Origin: Auanema rhodensis
Taxonomy: Eukaryota; Nematoda; Chromadorea; Rhabditida; Rhabditidae
DNA: 64,000 nucleotides
Reading direction: 5' to 3'
NCBI GenBank assembly: GCA_964057225.1
Contig: OZ059899.1
Location: 1,364,001-1,428,000 of the forward strand
This document shows positions 50,532 to 63,518 of the stretch, in pieces (positions within the stretch are counted from its first letter, which is position 1; the number at the start of each line of letters is the position of its first letter). The notes beneath the pieces are model-generated. The model made no database searches. It was not told the origin of the DNA and worked only from the letters and a program-made list of their open reading frames with translations. The position numbers were made by a program, and so were the translations under genes.

Positions 50532-51935
50532 ACGCTTAATACAAAAATTAGTTATGATCGTTTGAAAAATGATGCATTAGTGTATGTTGAGTTTCCATGT
50601 ACACTCAACATTGCTTCCAAAAACATTTTGACAAAACTTTTTTCGAAAAATTTCAAAATAATTTAGCAAAAAGTAGCTGTTTTTAGATTCCATTTTTCAA
50701 GGCAAAGACGATGGACAATGTTATTCAACGAAAAAATTAATTCTTCAGGGTGAAAATCGAGGATATAAGTGTGAACATATATCAGTTGATATCTCGGTGC
50801 ATTTTTAAGCTAGCGCAAATCTGATAACACAGATCGACGCAGCTTAAAAATCCGCATCGAATGCACTATACTACATTGAGAAACGCTTAATACAAAAATT
50901 AGTTATGATCGTTTGAAAAATGATGCATTAGTGTATGTTGAGTTTCCATGTACACTCAACATTGCTTCCAAAAACATTTTGACAAAAATTTTTTCGAAAA
51001 ATTTCAAAAGAATTTAGCAAAAAGTAGATGTTTTTAGATTCCATTTTTCAAGGCAAAGACGATGGACAATGTTATTCAACGAAAAAATTATTTCTTCATT
51101 GTGAAAATCGAGGATATAAGTGTGAACTTATATCAGTTGATATCTCGGTGCATTTTTAAGTTAGCGCAAATCTGATAACACAGATCGACGCAGCTTAAAA
51201 ATCCGCATCGAATGCACTATACTACATTGAGAAACGCTTGATACAAAAATTAGTTATGATCGTTTGAAAAATGATGCATTAGTGTATGTTGAGTTTCCAT
51301 GTACACTCAACATTGCTTCCAAAAACATTTTGACAAAAATTTTTTCGAAAAATTTCAAAATAATTTAGCAAAAAGTAGATGTTTTTAGATTCCATTTTTC
51401 AAGGCAAAGACGATGGACAATGTTATTCAACGAAAAAATTAATTCTTCAGGGTGAAAATCGAGGATATAAGTGTGAACTTATATCAGTTGATATCTCGGT
51501 GCATTTTTAAGCTAGCGCAAATCTGATAACACAGATCGACGCAGCTTAAAAATCCGCAGCGAATGCACTATACTACATTGAGAAACGCTTAATACAAAAA
51601 TTAGTTATGATCGTTTGAAAAATGATGCATTAGTGTATGTTGAGTTTCCATGTACACTCAACATTGCTTCCAAAAACATTTTGACAAAAATTTTTTCGAA
51701 AAATTTCAAAATAATTTAGCAAAAAGTAGATGTTTTTAGATTCCATTTTTCAAGGCAAAGACGATGGACAATGTTATTCAACGAAAAAATTAATTCTTCA
51801 GGGTGAAAATCGAGGATATAAGTGTGAACTTATATCAGTTGATATCTCGGTGCATTTTTAAGCTAGCGCAAATCTGATAACACAGATCGACGCAGCTTAA
51901 AAATCCGCAGCGAATGCACTATACTACATTGAGAA

Positions 51936-54900
51936 ACGCTTAATACAAAAATTAGTTATGATCGTTTGAAAAATGATGCATTAGTGTATGTTGAGTTTCC
52001 ATGTACACTCAACATTGCTTCCAAAAACATTTTGACAAAAATTTTTTCGAAAAATTTCAAAATAATTTAGCAAAAAGTAGATGTTTTTAGATTCCATTTT
52101 TCAAGGCAAAGACGATGGACAATGTTATTCAACGAAAAAATTATTTCTTCAGGGTGAAAATCGAGGATATAAGTGTGAACTTATATCAGTTGATATCTCG
52201 GTGCATTTTTAAGCTAGCGCAAATCTGATAACACAGATCGACGCAGCTTAAAAATCCGCATCGAATGCACTATACTACATTGAGAAACGCTTAATACAAA
52301 AATTAGTTATGATCGTTTGAAAAATGATGCATTAGTGTATGTTGAGTTTCCATGTACACTCAACATTGCTTCCAAAAACATTTTGACAAAAATTTTTTCG
52401 AAAAATTTCAAAATAATTCAGCAAAAAGTAGATGTTTTTAGATTCCATTTTTCAAGGCAAAGACGATGGACAATGTTATTCAACGAAAAAATTAATTCTT
52501 TAGGGTGAAAATCGAGGATATAAGTGTGAACTTATATCAGTTGATATCTCGGTGCATTTTTAAGCTAGCGCAAATCTGATAACACAGATCGACGCAGCTC
52601 AAAAATCCGCATCGAATGCACTATACTACATTGAGAAACGCTTAATACAAAAATTAGTTATGATCGTTTGAAAAATGATGCATTAGTGTATGTTGAGTTT
52701 CCATGTACACTCAACATTGCTTCCAAAAACATTTTGACAAAAATTTTTTCGAAAAATTTCAAAATAATTTAGCAAAAAGTAGATGTTTTTAGATTTCATT
52801 TTTCAAGGCAAAGACGATGGACAATGTTATTCAACGAAAAAATTATTTCTTCAGGGTGAAAATCGAGGATATAAGTGTGAACTTATATCAGTTGATATCT
52901 CGGTGCATTTTTAAGCTAGCGCAAATCTGATAACACAGATCGACGCAGCTTAAAAATCCGCATCGAATGCACTGTACTACATTGAGAAACGCTTAATACA
53001 AAAATTAGTTATGATCGTTTGAAAAATGATGCATTAGTGTATGTTGAGTTTCCATGTACACTCAACATTGCTTCCAAAAACATTTTGACAAAAATTTTTC
53101 CGAAAAATTTCAAAATAATTCAGCAAAAAGTAGATGTTTTTAGATTCCATTTTTCAAGGCAAAGACGATGGACAATGTTATTCAACGAAAAAATTAATTC
53201 TTCAGGGTGAAAATCGAGGATATAAGTGTGAACTTATAAAAGTTGATATCTCGGTGCATTTTTAAGCTAGCGCAAATCTGATAACACAGATCGACGCAGC
53301 TCAAAAATCCGCATCGAATGCACTATACTACATTGAGAAACGCTTGATACAAAAATTAGTTATAATCATTTGAAAAATGATGCATTAGTGTATGTTAAGT
53401 TTCCATGTACACTCAACATTGCTTCCAAAAACATTTTGACAAAAATTTTTTCGAAAAATTTCAAAATAATTTAGCAAAAAGTAGATGTTTTTAGATTTCA
53501 TTTTTCAAGGCAAAGACGATGGACAATGTTATTCAACGAAAAAATTAATTCTTCAGGGTGAAAATCGAGGATATAAGTGTGAACTTATAAAAGTTGATAT
53601 CTCGGTGCATTTTTAAGCTAGCGCAAATCTGATAACACAGATCGACGCAGCTCAAAAATCCGCATCGAATGCACTATACTACATTGAGAAACGCTTGATA
53701 CAAAAATTAGTTATAATCGTTTGAAAAATGATGCATTAGTGTATGTTGAGTTTCCATGTACACTCAACATTGTTTCCAAAAACATTTTGACAAAAATTTT
53801 TTCGAAAAATTTCAAAATAATTTAGCAAAAAGTAGATGTTTTTAGATTTCATTTTTCAAGGCAAAGACGATGGACAATGTTATTCAACGAAAAAATTAAT
53901 TCTTCAGGGTGAAAATCGAGGATATAAGTGTGAACTTATATCAGTTGATATCTCGGTGCATTTTTAAGCTAGCGCAAATCTGATAACACAGATCGACGCA
54001 GCTTAAAAATCCGCATCGAATGCACTATACTACTTTGAGAAACGCTTAATACAAAAATTAGTTATGATCGTTTGAAAAATGATGCATTAGTGTATGTTGA
54101 GTTTCCATGTACACTCAACATTGCTTCCAAAAACATTTTGACAAAAATTTTTTCGAAAAATTTCAAAATAATTCAGCAAAAAGTAGATGTTTTTAGATTC
54201 CATTTTTCAAGGCAAAGACGATGGACAATGTTATTCAACGAAAAAATTAATTCTTCAGGGTGAAAATCGAGGATATAAGTGTGAACTTATAAAAGTTGAT
54301 ATCTCGGTGCATTTTTAAGCTAGCGCAAATCTGATAACACAGATCGACGCAGCTCAAAAATCCGCATCGAATGCACTATACTACATTGAGAAACGCTTGA
54401 TACAAAAATTAGTTATAATCGTTTGAAAAATGATGCATTAGTGTATGTTGAGTTTCCATGTACACTCAACATTGTTTCCAAAAACATTTTGACAAAAATT
54501 TTTTCGAAAAATTTCAAAATAATTTAGCAAAAAGTAGATGTTTTTAGATTTCATTTTTCAAGGCAAAGACGATGGACAATGTTATTCAACGAAAAAATTA
54601 ATTCTTCAGGGTGAAAATCGAGGATATAAGTGTGAACTTATATCAGTTGATATCTCGGTGCATTTTTAAGCTAGCGCAAATCTGATAACACAGATCGACG
54701 CAGCTTAAAAATCCGCATCGAATGCACTATACTACTTTGAGAAACGCTTAATACAAAAATTAGTTATGATCGTTTGAAAAATGATGCATTAGTGTATGTT
54801 GAGTTTCCATGTACACTCAACATTGCTTCCAAAAACATTTTGACAAAAATTTTTTCGAAAAATTTCAAAATAATTCAGCAAAAAGTAGATGTTTTTAGAT

Positions 54901-55445
54901 TCCATTTTTCAAGGCAAAGACGATGGACAATGTTATTCAACGAAAAAATTAATTCTTCAGGGTGAAAATCGAGGATATAAGTGTGAACTTATAAAAGTTG
55001 ATATCTCGGTGCATTTTTAAGCTAGCGCAAATCTGATAACACAGATCGACGCAGCTCAAAAATCCGCATCGAATGCACTATACTACATTGAGAAACGCTT
55101 GATACAAAAATTAGTTATAATCATTTGAAAAATGATGCATTAGTGTATGTTAAGTTTCCATGTACACTCAACATTGCTTCCAAAAACATTTTGACAAAAA
55201 TTTTTTCGAAAAATTTCAAAATAATTTAGCAAAAAGTAGATGTTTTTAGATTCCATTTTTCAAGGCAAAGACGATGGACAATGTTATTCAACGAAAAAAT
55301 TAATTCTTCAGGGTGAAAATCGAGGATATAAGTGTGAACTTATAAAAGTTGATATCTCGGTGCATTTTTAAGCTAGCGCAAATCTGATAACACAGATCGA
55401 CGCAGCTTAAAAATCCGCATCGAATGCACTATACTACTTTGAGAA
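51936..55445 (+). repeat. T-led unit 1, ten monomers (3,510 bp)
   Basis: Order T-R-U-V-W-X-Y-X-Y-W. The V copy (52989) has 112C. The X-Y pair is duplicated in tandem (53691-54392 and 54393-55094), with 83T in both X copies. R-U-V-W here parallels R-U-R-V-W at 15787-17541. Confidence 0.82.
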
Positions 55446-58400
55446 ACGCTTAATACAAAAATTAGTTATGATCGTTTGAAAAATGATGCATTAGTGTATG
55501 TTGAGTTTCCATGTACACTCAACATTGCTTCCAAAAACATTTTGACAAAAATTTTTTCGAAAAATTTCAAAATAATTTAGCAAAAAGTAGATGTTTTTAG
55601 ATTCCATTTTTCAAGGCAAAGACGATGGACAATGTTATTCAACGAAAAAATTATTTCTTCAGGGTGAAAATCGAGGATATAAGTGTGAACTTATATCAGT
55701 TGATATCTCGGTGCATTTTTAAGCTAGCGCAAATCTGATAACACAGATCGACGCAGCTTAAAAATCCGCATCGAATGCACTATACTACATTGAGAAACGC
55801 TTAATACAAAAATTAGTTATGATCGTTTGAAAAATGATGCATTAGTGTATGTTGAGTTTCCATGTACACTCAACATTGCTTCCAAAAACATTTTGACAAA
55901 AATTTTTTCGAAAAATTTCAAAATAATTCAGCAAAAAGTAGATGTTTTTAGATTCCATTTTTCAAGGCAAAGACGATGGACAATGTTATTCAACGAAAAA
56001 ATTAATTCTTTAGGGTGAAAATCGAGGATATAAGTGTGAACTTATATCAGTTGATATCTCGGTGCATTTTTAAGCTAGCGCAAATCTGATAACACAGATC
56101 GACGCAGCTTAAAAATCCGCATCGAATGCACTGTACTACATTGAGAAACGCTTAATACAAAAATTAGTTATGATCGTTTGAAAAATGATGCATTAGTGTA
56201 TGTTGAGTTTCCATGTACACTCAACATTGCTTCCAAAAACATTTTGACAAAAATTTTTCCGAAAAATTTCAAAATAATTCAGCAAAAAGTAGATGTTTTT
56301 AGATTCCATTTTTCAAGGCAAAGACGATGGACAATGTTATTCAACGAAAAAATTAATTCTTCAGGGTGAAAATCGAGGATATAAGTGTGAACTTATAAAA
56401 GTTGATATCTCGGTGCATTTTTAAGCTAGCGCAAATCTGATAACACAGATCGACGCAGCTCAAAAATCCGCATCGAATGCACTATACTACATTGAGAAAC
56501 GCTTGATACAAAAATTAGTTATAATCATTTGAAAAATGATGCATTAGTGTATGTTAAGTTTCCATGTACACTCAACATTGCTTCCAAAAACATTTTGACA
56601 AAAATTTTTTCGAAAAATTTCAAAATAATTTAGCAAAAAGTAGATGTTTTTAGATTTCATTTTTCAAGGCAAAGACGATGGACAATGTTATTCAACGAAA
56701 AAATTAATTCTTCAGGGTGAAAATCGAGGATATAAGTGTGAACTTATAAAAGTTGATATCTCGGTGCATTTTTAAGCTAGCGCAAATCTGATAACACAGA
56801 TCGACGCAGCTCAAAAATCCGCATCGAATGCACTATACTACATTGAGAAACGCTTGATACAAAAATTAGTTATAATCGTTTGAAAAATGATGCATTAGTG
56901 TATGTTGAGTTTCCATGTACACTCAACATTGCTTCCAAAAACATTTTGACAAAAATTTTTTCGAAAACTTTCAAAATAATTTAGCAAAAAGTAGATGTTT
57001 TTAGATTTCATTTTTCAAGGCAAAGACGATGGACAATGTTATTCAACGAAAAAATTAATTCTTCAGGGTGAAAATCGAGGATATAAGTGTGAACTTATAT
57101 CAGTTGATATCTCGGTGCATTTTTAAGCTAGCGCAAATCTGATAACACAGATCGACGCAGCTTAAAAATCCGCATCGAATGCACTATACTACTTTGAGAA
57201 ACGCTTAATACAAAAATTAGTTATGATCGTTTGAAAAATGATGCATTAGTGTATGTTGAGTTTCCATGTACACTCAACATTGCTTCCAAAAACATTTTGA
57301 CAAAAATTTTTTCGAAAAATTTCAAAATAATTCAGCAAAAAGTAGATGTTTTTAGATTCCATTTTTCAAGGCAAAGACGATGGACAATGTTATTCAACGA
57401 AAAAATTAATTCTTCAGGGTGAAAATCGAGGATATAAGTGTGAACTTATAAAAGTTGATATCTCGGTGCATTTTTAAGCTAGCGCAAATCTGATAACACA
57501 GATCGACGCAGCTCAAAAATCCGCATCGAATGCACTATACTACATTGAGAAACGCTTGATACAAAAATTAGTTATAATCATTTGAAAAATGATGCATTAG
57601 TGTATGTTAAGTTTCCATGTACACTCAACATTGCTTCCAAAAACATTTTGACAAAAATTTTTTCGAAAAATTTCAAAATAATTTAGCAAAAAGTAGATGT
57701 TTTTAGATTTCATTTTTCAAGGCAAAGACGATGGACAATGTTATTCAACGAAAAAATTAATTCTTCAGGGTGAAAATCGAGGATATAAGTGTGAACTTAT
57801 AAAAGTTGATATCTCGGTGCATTTTTAAGCTAGCGCAAATCTGATAACACAGATCGACGCAGCTTAAAAATCCGCATCGAATGCACTATACTACTTTGAG
57901 AAACGCTTAATACAAAAATTAGTTATGATCGTTTGAAAAATGATGCATTAGTGTATGTTGAGTTTCCATGTACACTCAACATTGCTTCCAAAAACATTTT
58001 GACAAAACTTTTTTCGAAAAATTTCAAAATAATTCAGCAAAAAGTAGATGTTTTTAGATTCCATTTTTCAAGGCAAAGACGATGGACAATGTTATTCAAC
58101 GAAAAAATTAATTCTTCAGGGTGAAAATCGAGGATATAAGTGTGAACTTATAAAAGTTGATATCTCGGTGCATTTTTAAGCTAGCGCAAATCTGATAACA
58201 CAGATCGACGCAGCTTAAAAATCCGCATCGAATGCACTATACTACTTTGAGAAACGCTTAATACAAAAATTAGTTATGATCGTTTGAAAAATGATGCATT
58301 AGTGTATGTTGAGTTTCCATGTACACTCAACATTGCTTCCAAAAACATTTTGACAAAAATTTTTTCGAAAAATTTCAAAATAATTCAGCAAAAAGTAGAT

Positions 58401-59657
58401 GTTTTTAGATTCCATTTTTCAAGGCAAAGACGATGGACAATGTTATTCAACGAAAAAATTAATTCTTCAGGGTGAAAATCGAGGATATAAGTGTGAACTT
58501 ATAAAAGTTGATATCTCGGTGCATTTTTAAGCTAGCGCAAATCTGATAACACAGATCGACGCAGCTCAAAAATCCGCATCGAATGCACTATACTACATTG
58601 AGAAACGCTTGATACAAAAATTAGTTATAATCGTTTGAAAAATGATGCATTAGTGTATGTTGAGTTTCCATGTACACTCAACATTGTTTCCAAAAACATT
58701 TTGACAAAAATTTTTTCGAAAAATTTCAAAATAATTTAGCAAAAAGTAGATGTTTTTAGATTTCATTTTTCAAGGCAAAGACGATGGACAATGTTATTCA
58801 ACGAAAAAATTAATTCTTCAGGGTGAAAATCGAGGATATAAGTGTGAACTTATATCAGTTGATATCTCGGTGCATTTTTAAGCTAGCGCAAATCTGATAA
58901 CACAGATCGACGCAGCTTAAAAATCCGCATCGAATGCACTATACTACTTTGAGAAACGCTTAATACAAAAATTAGTTATGATCGTTTGAAAAATGATGCA
59001 TTAGTGTATGTTGAGTTTCCATGTACACTCAACATTGCTTCCAAAAACATTTTGACAAAAATTTTTTCGAAAAATTTCAAAATAATTCAGCAAAAAGTAG
59101 ATGTTTTTAGATTCCATTTTTCAAGGCAAAGACGATGGACAATGTTATTCAACGAAAAAATTAATTCTTCAGGGTGAAAATCGAGGATATAAGTGTGAAC
59201 TTATAAAAGTTGATATCTCGGTGCATTTTTAAGCTAGCGCAAATCTGATAACACAGATCGACGCAGCTCAAAAATCCGCATCGAATGCACTATACTACAT
59301 TGAGAAACGCTTGATACAAAAATTAGTTATAATCATTTGAAAAATGATGCATTAGTGTATGTTAAGTTTCCATGTACACTCAACATTGCTTCCAAAAACA
59401 TTTTGACAAAAATTTTTTCGAAAAATTTCAAAATAATTTAGCAAAAAGTAGATGTTTTTAGATTTCATTTTTCAAGGCAAAGACGATGGACAATGTTATT
59501 CAACGAAAAAATTAATTCTTCAGGGTGAAAATCGAGGATATAAGTGTGAACTTATAAAAGTTGATATCTCGGTGCATTTTTAAGCTAGCGCAAATCTGAT
59601 AACACAGATCGACGCAGCTTAAAAATCCGCATCGAATGCACTATACTACTTTGAGAA
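55446..59657 (+). repeat. T-led unit 2, twelve monomers (4,212 bp)
   Basis: Order T-R-V-W-X-Y-W-Z-Y-X-Y-W. The U monomer of unit 1 is missing. Its rare 336G base (near 52973) appears here at the end of the R monomer (55797). That fits a deletion joining R to U within the monomer. The V copy (56148) shares 112C with unit 1. The Z copy (57903) has 106C. Confidence 0.82.
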
Positions 59658-62600
59658 ACGCTTAATACAAAAATTAGTTATGATCGTTTGAAAAATGATG
59701 CATTAGTGTATGTTGAGTTTCCATGTACACTCAACATTGCTTCCAAAAACATTTTGACAAAAATTTTTTCGAAAAATTTCAAAATAATTTAGCAAAAAGT
59801 AGATGTTTTTAGATTCCATTTTTCAAGGCAAAGACGATGGACAATGTTATTCAACGAAAAAATTATTTCTTCAGGGTGAAAATCGAGGATATAAGTGTGA
59901 ACTTATATCAGTTGATATCTCGGTGCATTTTTAAGCTAGCGCAAATCTGATAACACAGATCGACGCAGCTTAAAAATCCGCATCGAATGCACTATACTAC
60001 ATTGAGAAACGCTTAATACAAAAATTAGTTATGATCGTTTGAAAAATGATGCATTAGTGTATGTTGAGTTTCCATGTACACTCAACATTGCTTCCAAAAA
60101 CATTTTGACAAAAATTTTTTCGAAAAATTTCAAAATAATTCAGCAAAAAGTAGATGTTTTTAGATTTCATTTTTCAAGGCAAAGACGATGGACAATGTTA
60201 TTCAACGAAAAAATTAATTCTTCAGGGTGAAAATCGAGGATATAAGTGTGAACTTATAAAAGTTGATATCTCGGTGCATTTTTAAGCTAGCGCAAATCTG
60301 ATAACACAGATCGACGCAGCTTAAAAATCCGCATCGAATGCACTATACTACATTGAGAAACGCTTAATACAAAAATTAGTTATGATCGTTTGAAAAATGA
60401 TGCATTAGTGTATGTTGAGTTTCCATGTACACTCAACATTGCTTCCAAAAACATTTTGACAAAAATTTTTTCGAAAAATTTCAAAATAATTTAGCAAAAA
60501 GTAGATGTTTTTAGATTTCATTTTTCAAGGCAAAGACGATGGACAATGTTATTCAACGAAAAAATTAATTCTTCAGGGTGAAAATCGAGGATATAAGTGT
60601 GAACTTATAAAAGTTGATATCTCGGTGCATTTTTAAGCTAGCGCAAATCTGATAACACAGATCGACGCAGCTTAAAAATCCGCATCGAATGCACTATACT
60701 ACTTTGAGAAACGCTTAATACAAAAATTAGTTATGATCGTTTGAAAAATGATGCATTAGTGTATGTTGAGTTTCCATGTACACTCAACATTGCTTCCAAA
60801 AACATTTTGACAAAACTTTTTTCGAAAAATTTCAAAATAATTCAGCAAAAAGTAGATGTTTTTAGATTCCATTTTTCAAGGCAAAGACGATGGACAATGT
60901 TATTCAACGAAAAAATTAATTCTTCAGGGTGAAAATCGAGGATATAAGTGTGAACTTATAAAAGTTGATATCTCGGTGCATTTTTAAGCTAGCGCAAATC
61001 TGATAACACAGATCGACGCAGCTTAAAAATCCGCATCGAATGCACTATACTACTTTGAGAAACGCTTAATACAAAAATTAGTTATGATCGTTTGAAAAAT
61101 GATGCATTAGTGTATGTTGAGTTTCCATGTACACTCAACATTGCTTCCAAAAACATTTTGACAAAAATTTTTTCGAAAAATTTCAAAATAATTCAGCAAA
61201 AAGTAGATGTTTTTAGATTCCATTTTTCAAGGCAAAGACGATGGACAATGTTATTCAACGAAAAAATTAATTCTTCAGGGTGAAAATCGAGGATATAAGT
61301 GTGAACTTATAAAAGTTGATATCTCGGTGCATTTTTAAGCTAGCGCAAATCTGATAACACAGATCGACGCAGCTCAAAAATCCGCATCGAATGCACTATA
61401 CTACATTGAGAAACGCTTGATACAAAAATTAGTTATAATCGTTTGAAAAATGATGCATTAGTGTATGTTGAGTTTCCATGTACACTCAACATTGTTTCCA
61501 AAAACATTTTGACAAAAATTTTTTCGAAAAATTTCAGAATAATTTAGCAAAAAGTAGATGTTTTTAGATTTCATTTTTCAAGGCAAAGACGATGGACAAT
61601 GTTATTCAACGAAAAAATTAATTCTTCAGGGTGAAAATCGAGGATATAAGTGTGAACTTATATCAGTTGATATCTCGGTGCATTTTTAAGCTAGCGCAAA
61701 TCTGATAACACAGATCGACGCAGCTTAAAAATCCGCATCGAATGCACTATACTACTTTGAGAAACGCTTAATACAAAAATTAGTTATGATCGTTTGAAAA
61801 ATGATGCATTAGTGTATGTTGAGTTTCCATGTACACTCAACATTGCTTCCAAAAACATTTTGACAAAAATTTTTTCGAAAAATTTCAAAATAATTCAGCA
61901 AAAAGTAGATGTTTTTAGATTCCATTTTTCAAGGCAAAGACGATGGACAATGTTATTCAACGAAAAAATTAATTCTTCAGGGTGAAAATCGAGGATATAA
62001 GTGTGAACTTATAAAAGTTGATATCTCGGTGCATTTTTAAGCTAGCGCAAATCTGATAACACAGATCGACGCAGCTCAAAAATCCGCATCGAATGCACTA
62101 TACTACATTGAGAAACGCTTGATACAAAAATTAGTTATAATCATTTGAAAAATGATGCATTAGTGTATGTTAAGTTTCCATGTACACTCAACATTGCTTC
62201 CAAAAACATTTTGACAAAAATTTTTTCGAAAAATTTCAAAATAATTTAGCAAAAAGTAGATGTTTTTAGATTTCATTTTTCAAGGCAAAGACGATGGACA
62301 ATGTTATTCAACGAAAAAATTAATTCTTCAGGGTGAAAATCGAGGATATAAGTGTGAACTTATAAAAGTTGATATCTCGGTGCATTTTTAAGCTAGCGCA
62401 AATCTGATAACACAGATCGACGCAGCTTAAAAATCCGCATCGAATGCACTATACTACTTTGAGAAACGCTTAATACAAAAATTAGTTATGATCGTTTGAA
62501 AAATGATGCATTAGTGTATGTTGAGTTTCCATGTACACTCAACATTGCTTCCAAAAACATTTTGACAAAAATTTTTTCGAAAAATTTCAAAATAATTCAG

Positions 62601-63518
62601 CAAAAAGTAGATGTTTTTAGATTCCATTTTTCAAGGCAAAGACGATGGACAATGTTATTCAACGAAAAAATTAATTCTTCAGGGTGAAAATCGAGGATAT
62701 AAGTGTGAACTTATATCAGTTGATATCTCGGTGCATTTTTAAGCTAGCGCAAATCTGATAACACAGATCGACGCAGCTTAAAAATCCGCATCGAATGCAC
62801 TATACTACTTTGAGAAACGCTTAATACAAAAATTAGTTATGATCGTTTGAAAAATGATGCATTAGTGTATGTTGAGTTTCCATGTACACTCAACATTGCT
62901 TCCAAAAACATTTTGACAAAAATTTTTTCGAAAAATTTCAAAATAATTCAGCAAAAAGTAGATGTTTTTAGATTCCATTTTTCAAGGCAAAGACGATGGA
63001 CAATGTTATTCAACGAAAAAATTAATTCTTCAGGGTGAAAATCGAGGATATAAGTGTGAACTTATAAAAGTTGATATCTCGGTGCATTTTTAAGCTAGCG
63101 CAAATCTGATAACACAGATCGACGCAGCTCAAAAATCCGCATCGAATGCACTATACTACATTGAGAAACGCTTGATACAAAAATTAGTTATAATCATTTG
63201 AAAAATGATGCATTAGTGTATGTTAAGTTTCCATGTACACTCAACATTGCTTCCAAAAACATTTTGACAAAAATTTTTTCGAAAAATTTCAAAATAATTT
63301 AGCAAAAAGTAGATGTTTTTAGATTTCATTTTTCAAGGCAAAGACGATGGACAATGTTATTCAACGAAAAAATTAATTCTTCAGGGTGAAAATCGAGGAT
63401 ATAAGTGTGAACTTATAAAAGTTGATATCTCGGTGCATTTTTAAGCTAGCGCAAATCTGATAACACAGATCGACGCAGCTTAAAAATCCGCATCGAATGC
63501 ACTATACTACTTTGAGAA
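59658..63518 (+). repeat. T-led unit 3, eleven monomers (3,861 bp)
   Basis: Order T-R-U-Z-Y-X-Y-W-Y-Y-W. The V and W monomers near the start of unit 2 are gone. Z-Y-X-Y-W (60711-62465) matches 57903-59657 over 1,755 bp in subtype order, including 106C and 83T. The X copy (61413) alone adds 125G, the mark of G' monomers. A Y-Y-W tail follows, whose first Y (62466) lacks 251-252AA. Confidence 0.82.

Larger units (their letters stand above)
37545..51935 (+). repeat. Block IV: F/G'/K/P/Q/S monomers
   Basis: Forty-one monomers: F-G-L-M-F-G-F-G'-Q1-S-F-G'-K-P-Q-G'-P-Q1-S-P-Q-F-G'-Q1-S-P-Q-F-G'-P-Q-S-F-G'-G'-P-(Q1/S)-S-F-G-H. It uses family-I types plus Q, P and S. Q, P and G' also occur once each at the end of block I (14734-15786), so block IV looks like an amplified version of that junction. 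Diagnostic bases are 125G (G'), 106C with 146C (S), 161T with 137G (Q) and 317T (P). Confidence 0.85.

Noticed and set aside
15817-63038. Repeated 63-residue open frames on the plus strand (monomer 31-222)
   Set aside because: They exist only where T133C removes a stop, begin at TTG and not ATG, end at a fixed TGA, and resemble no protein family I know. They are by-products of the repeat.
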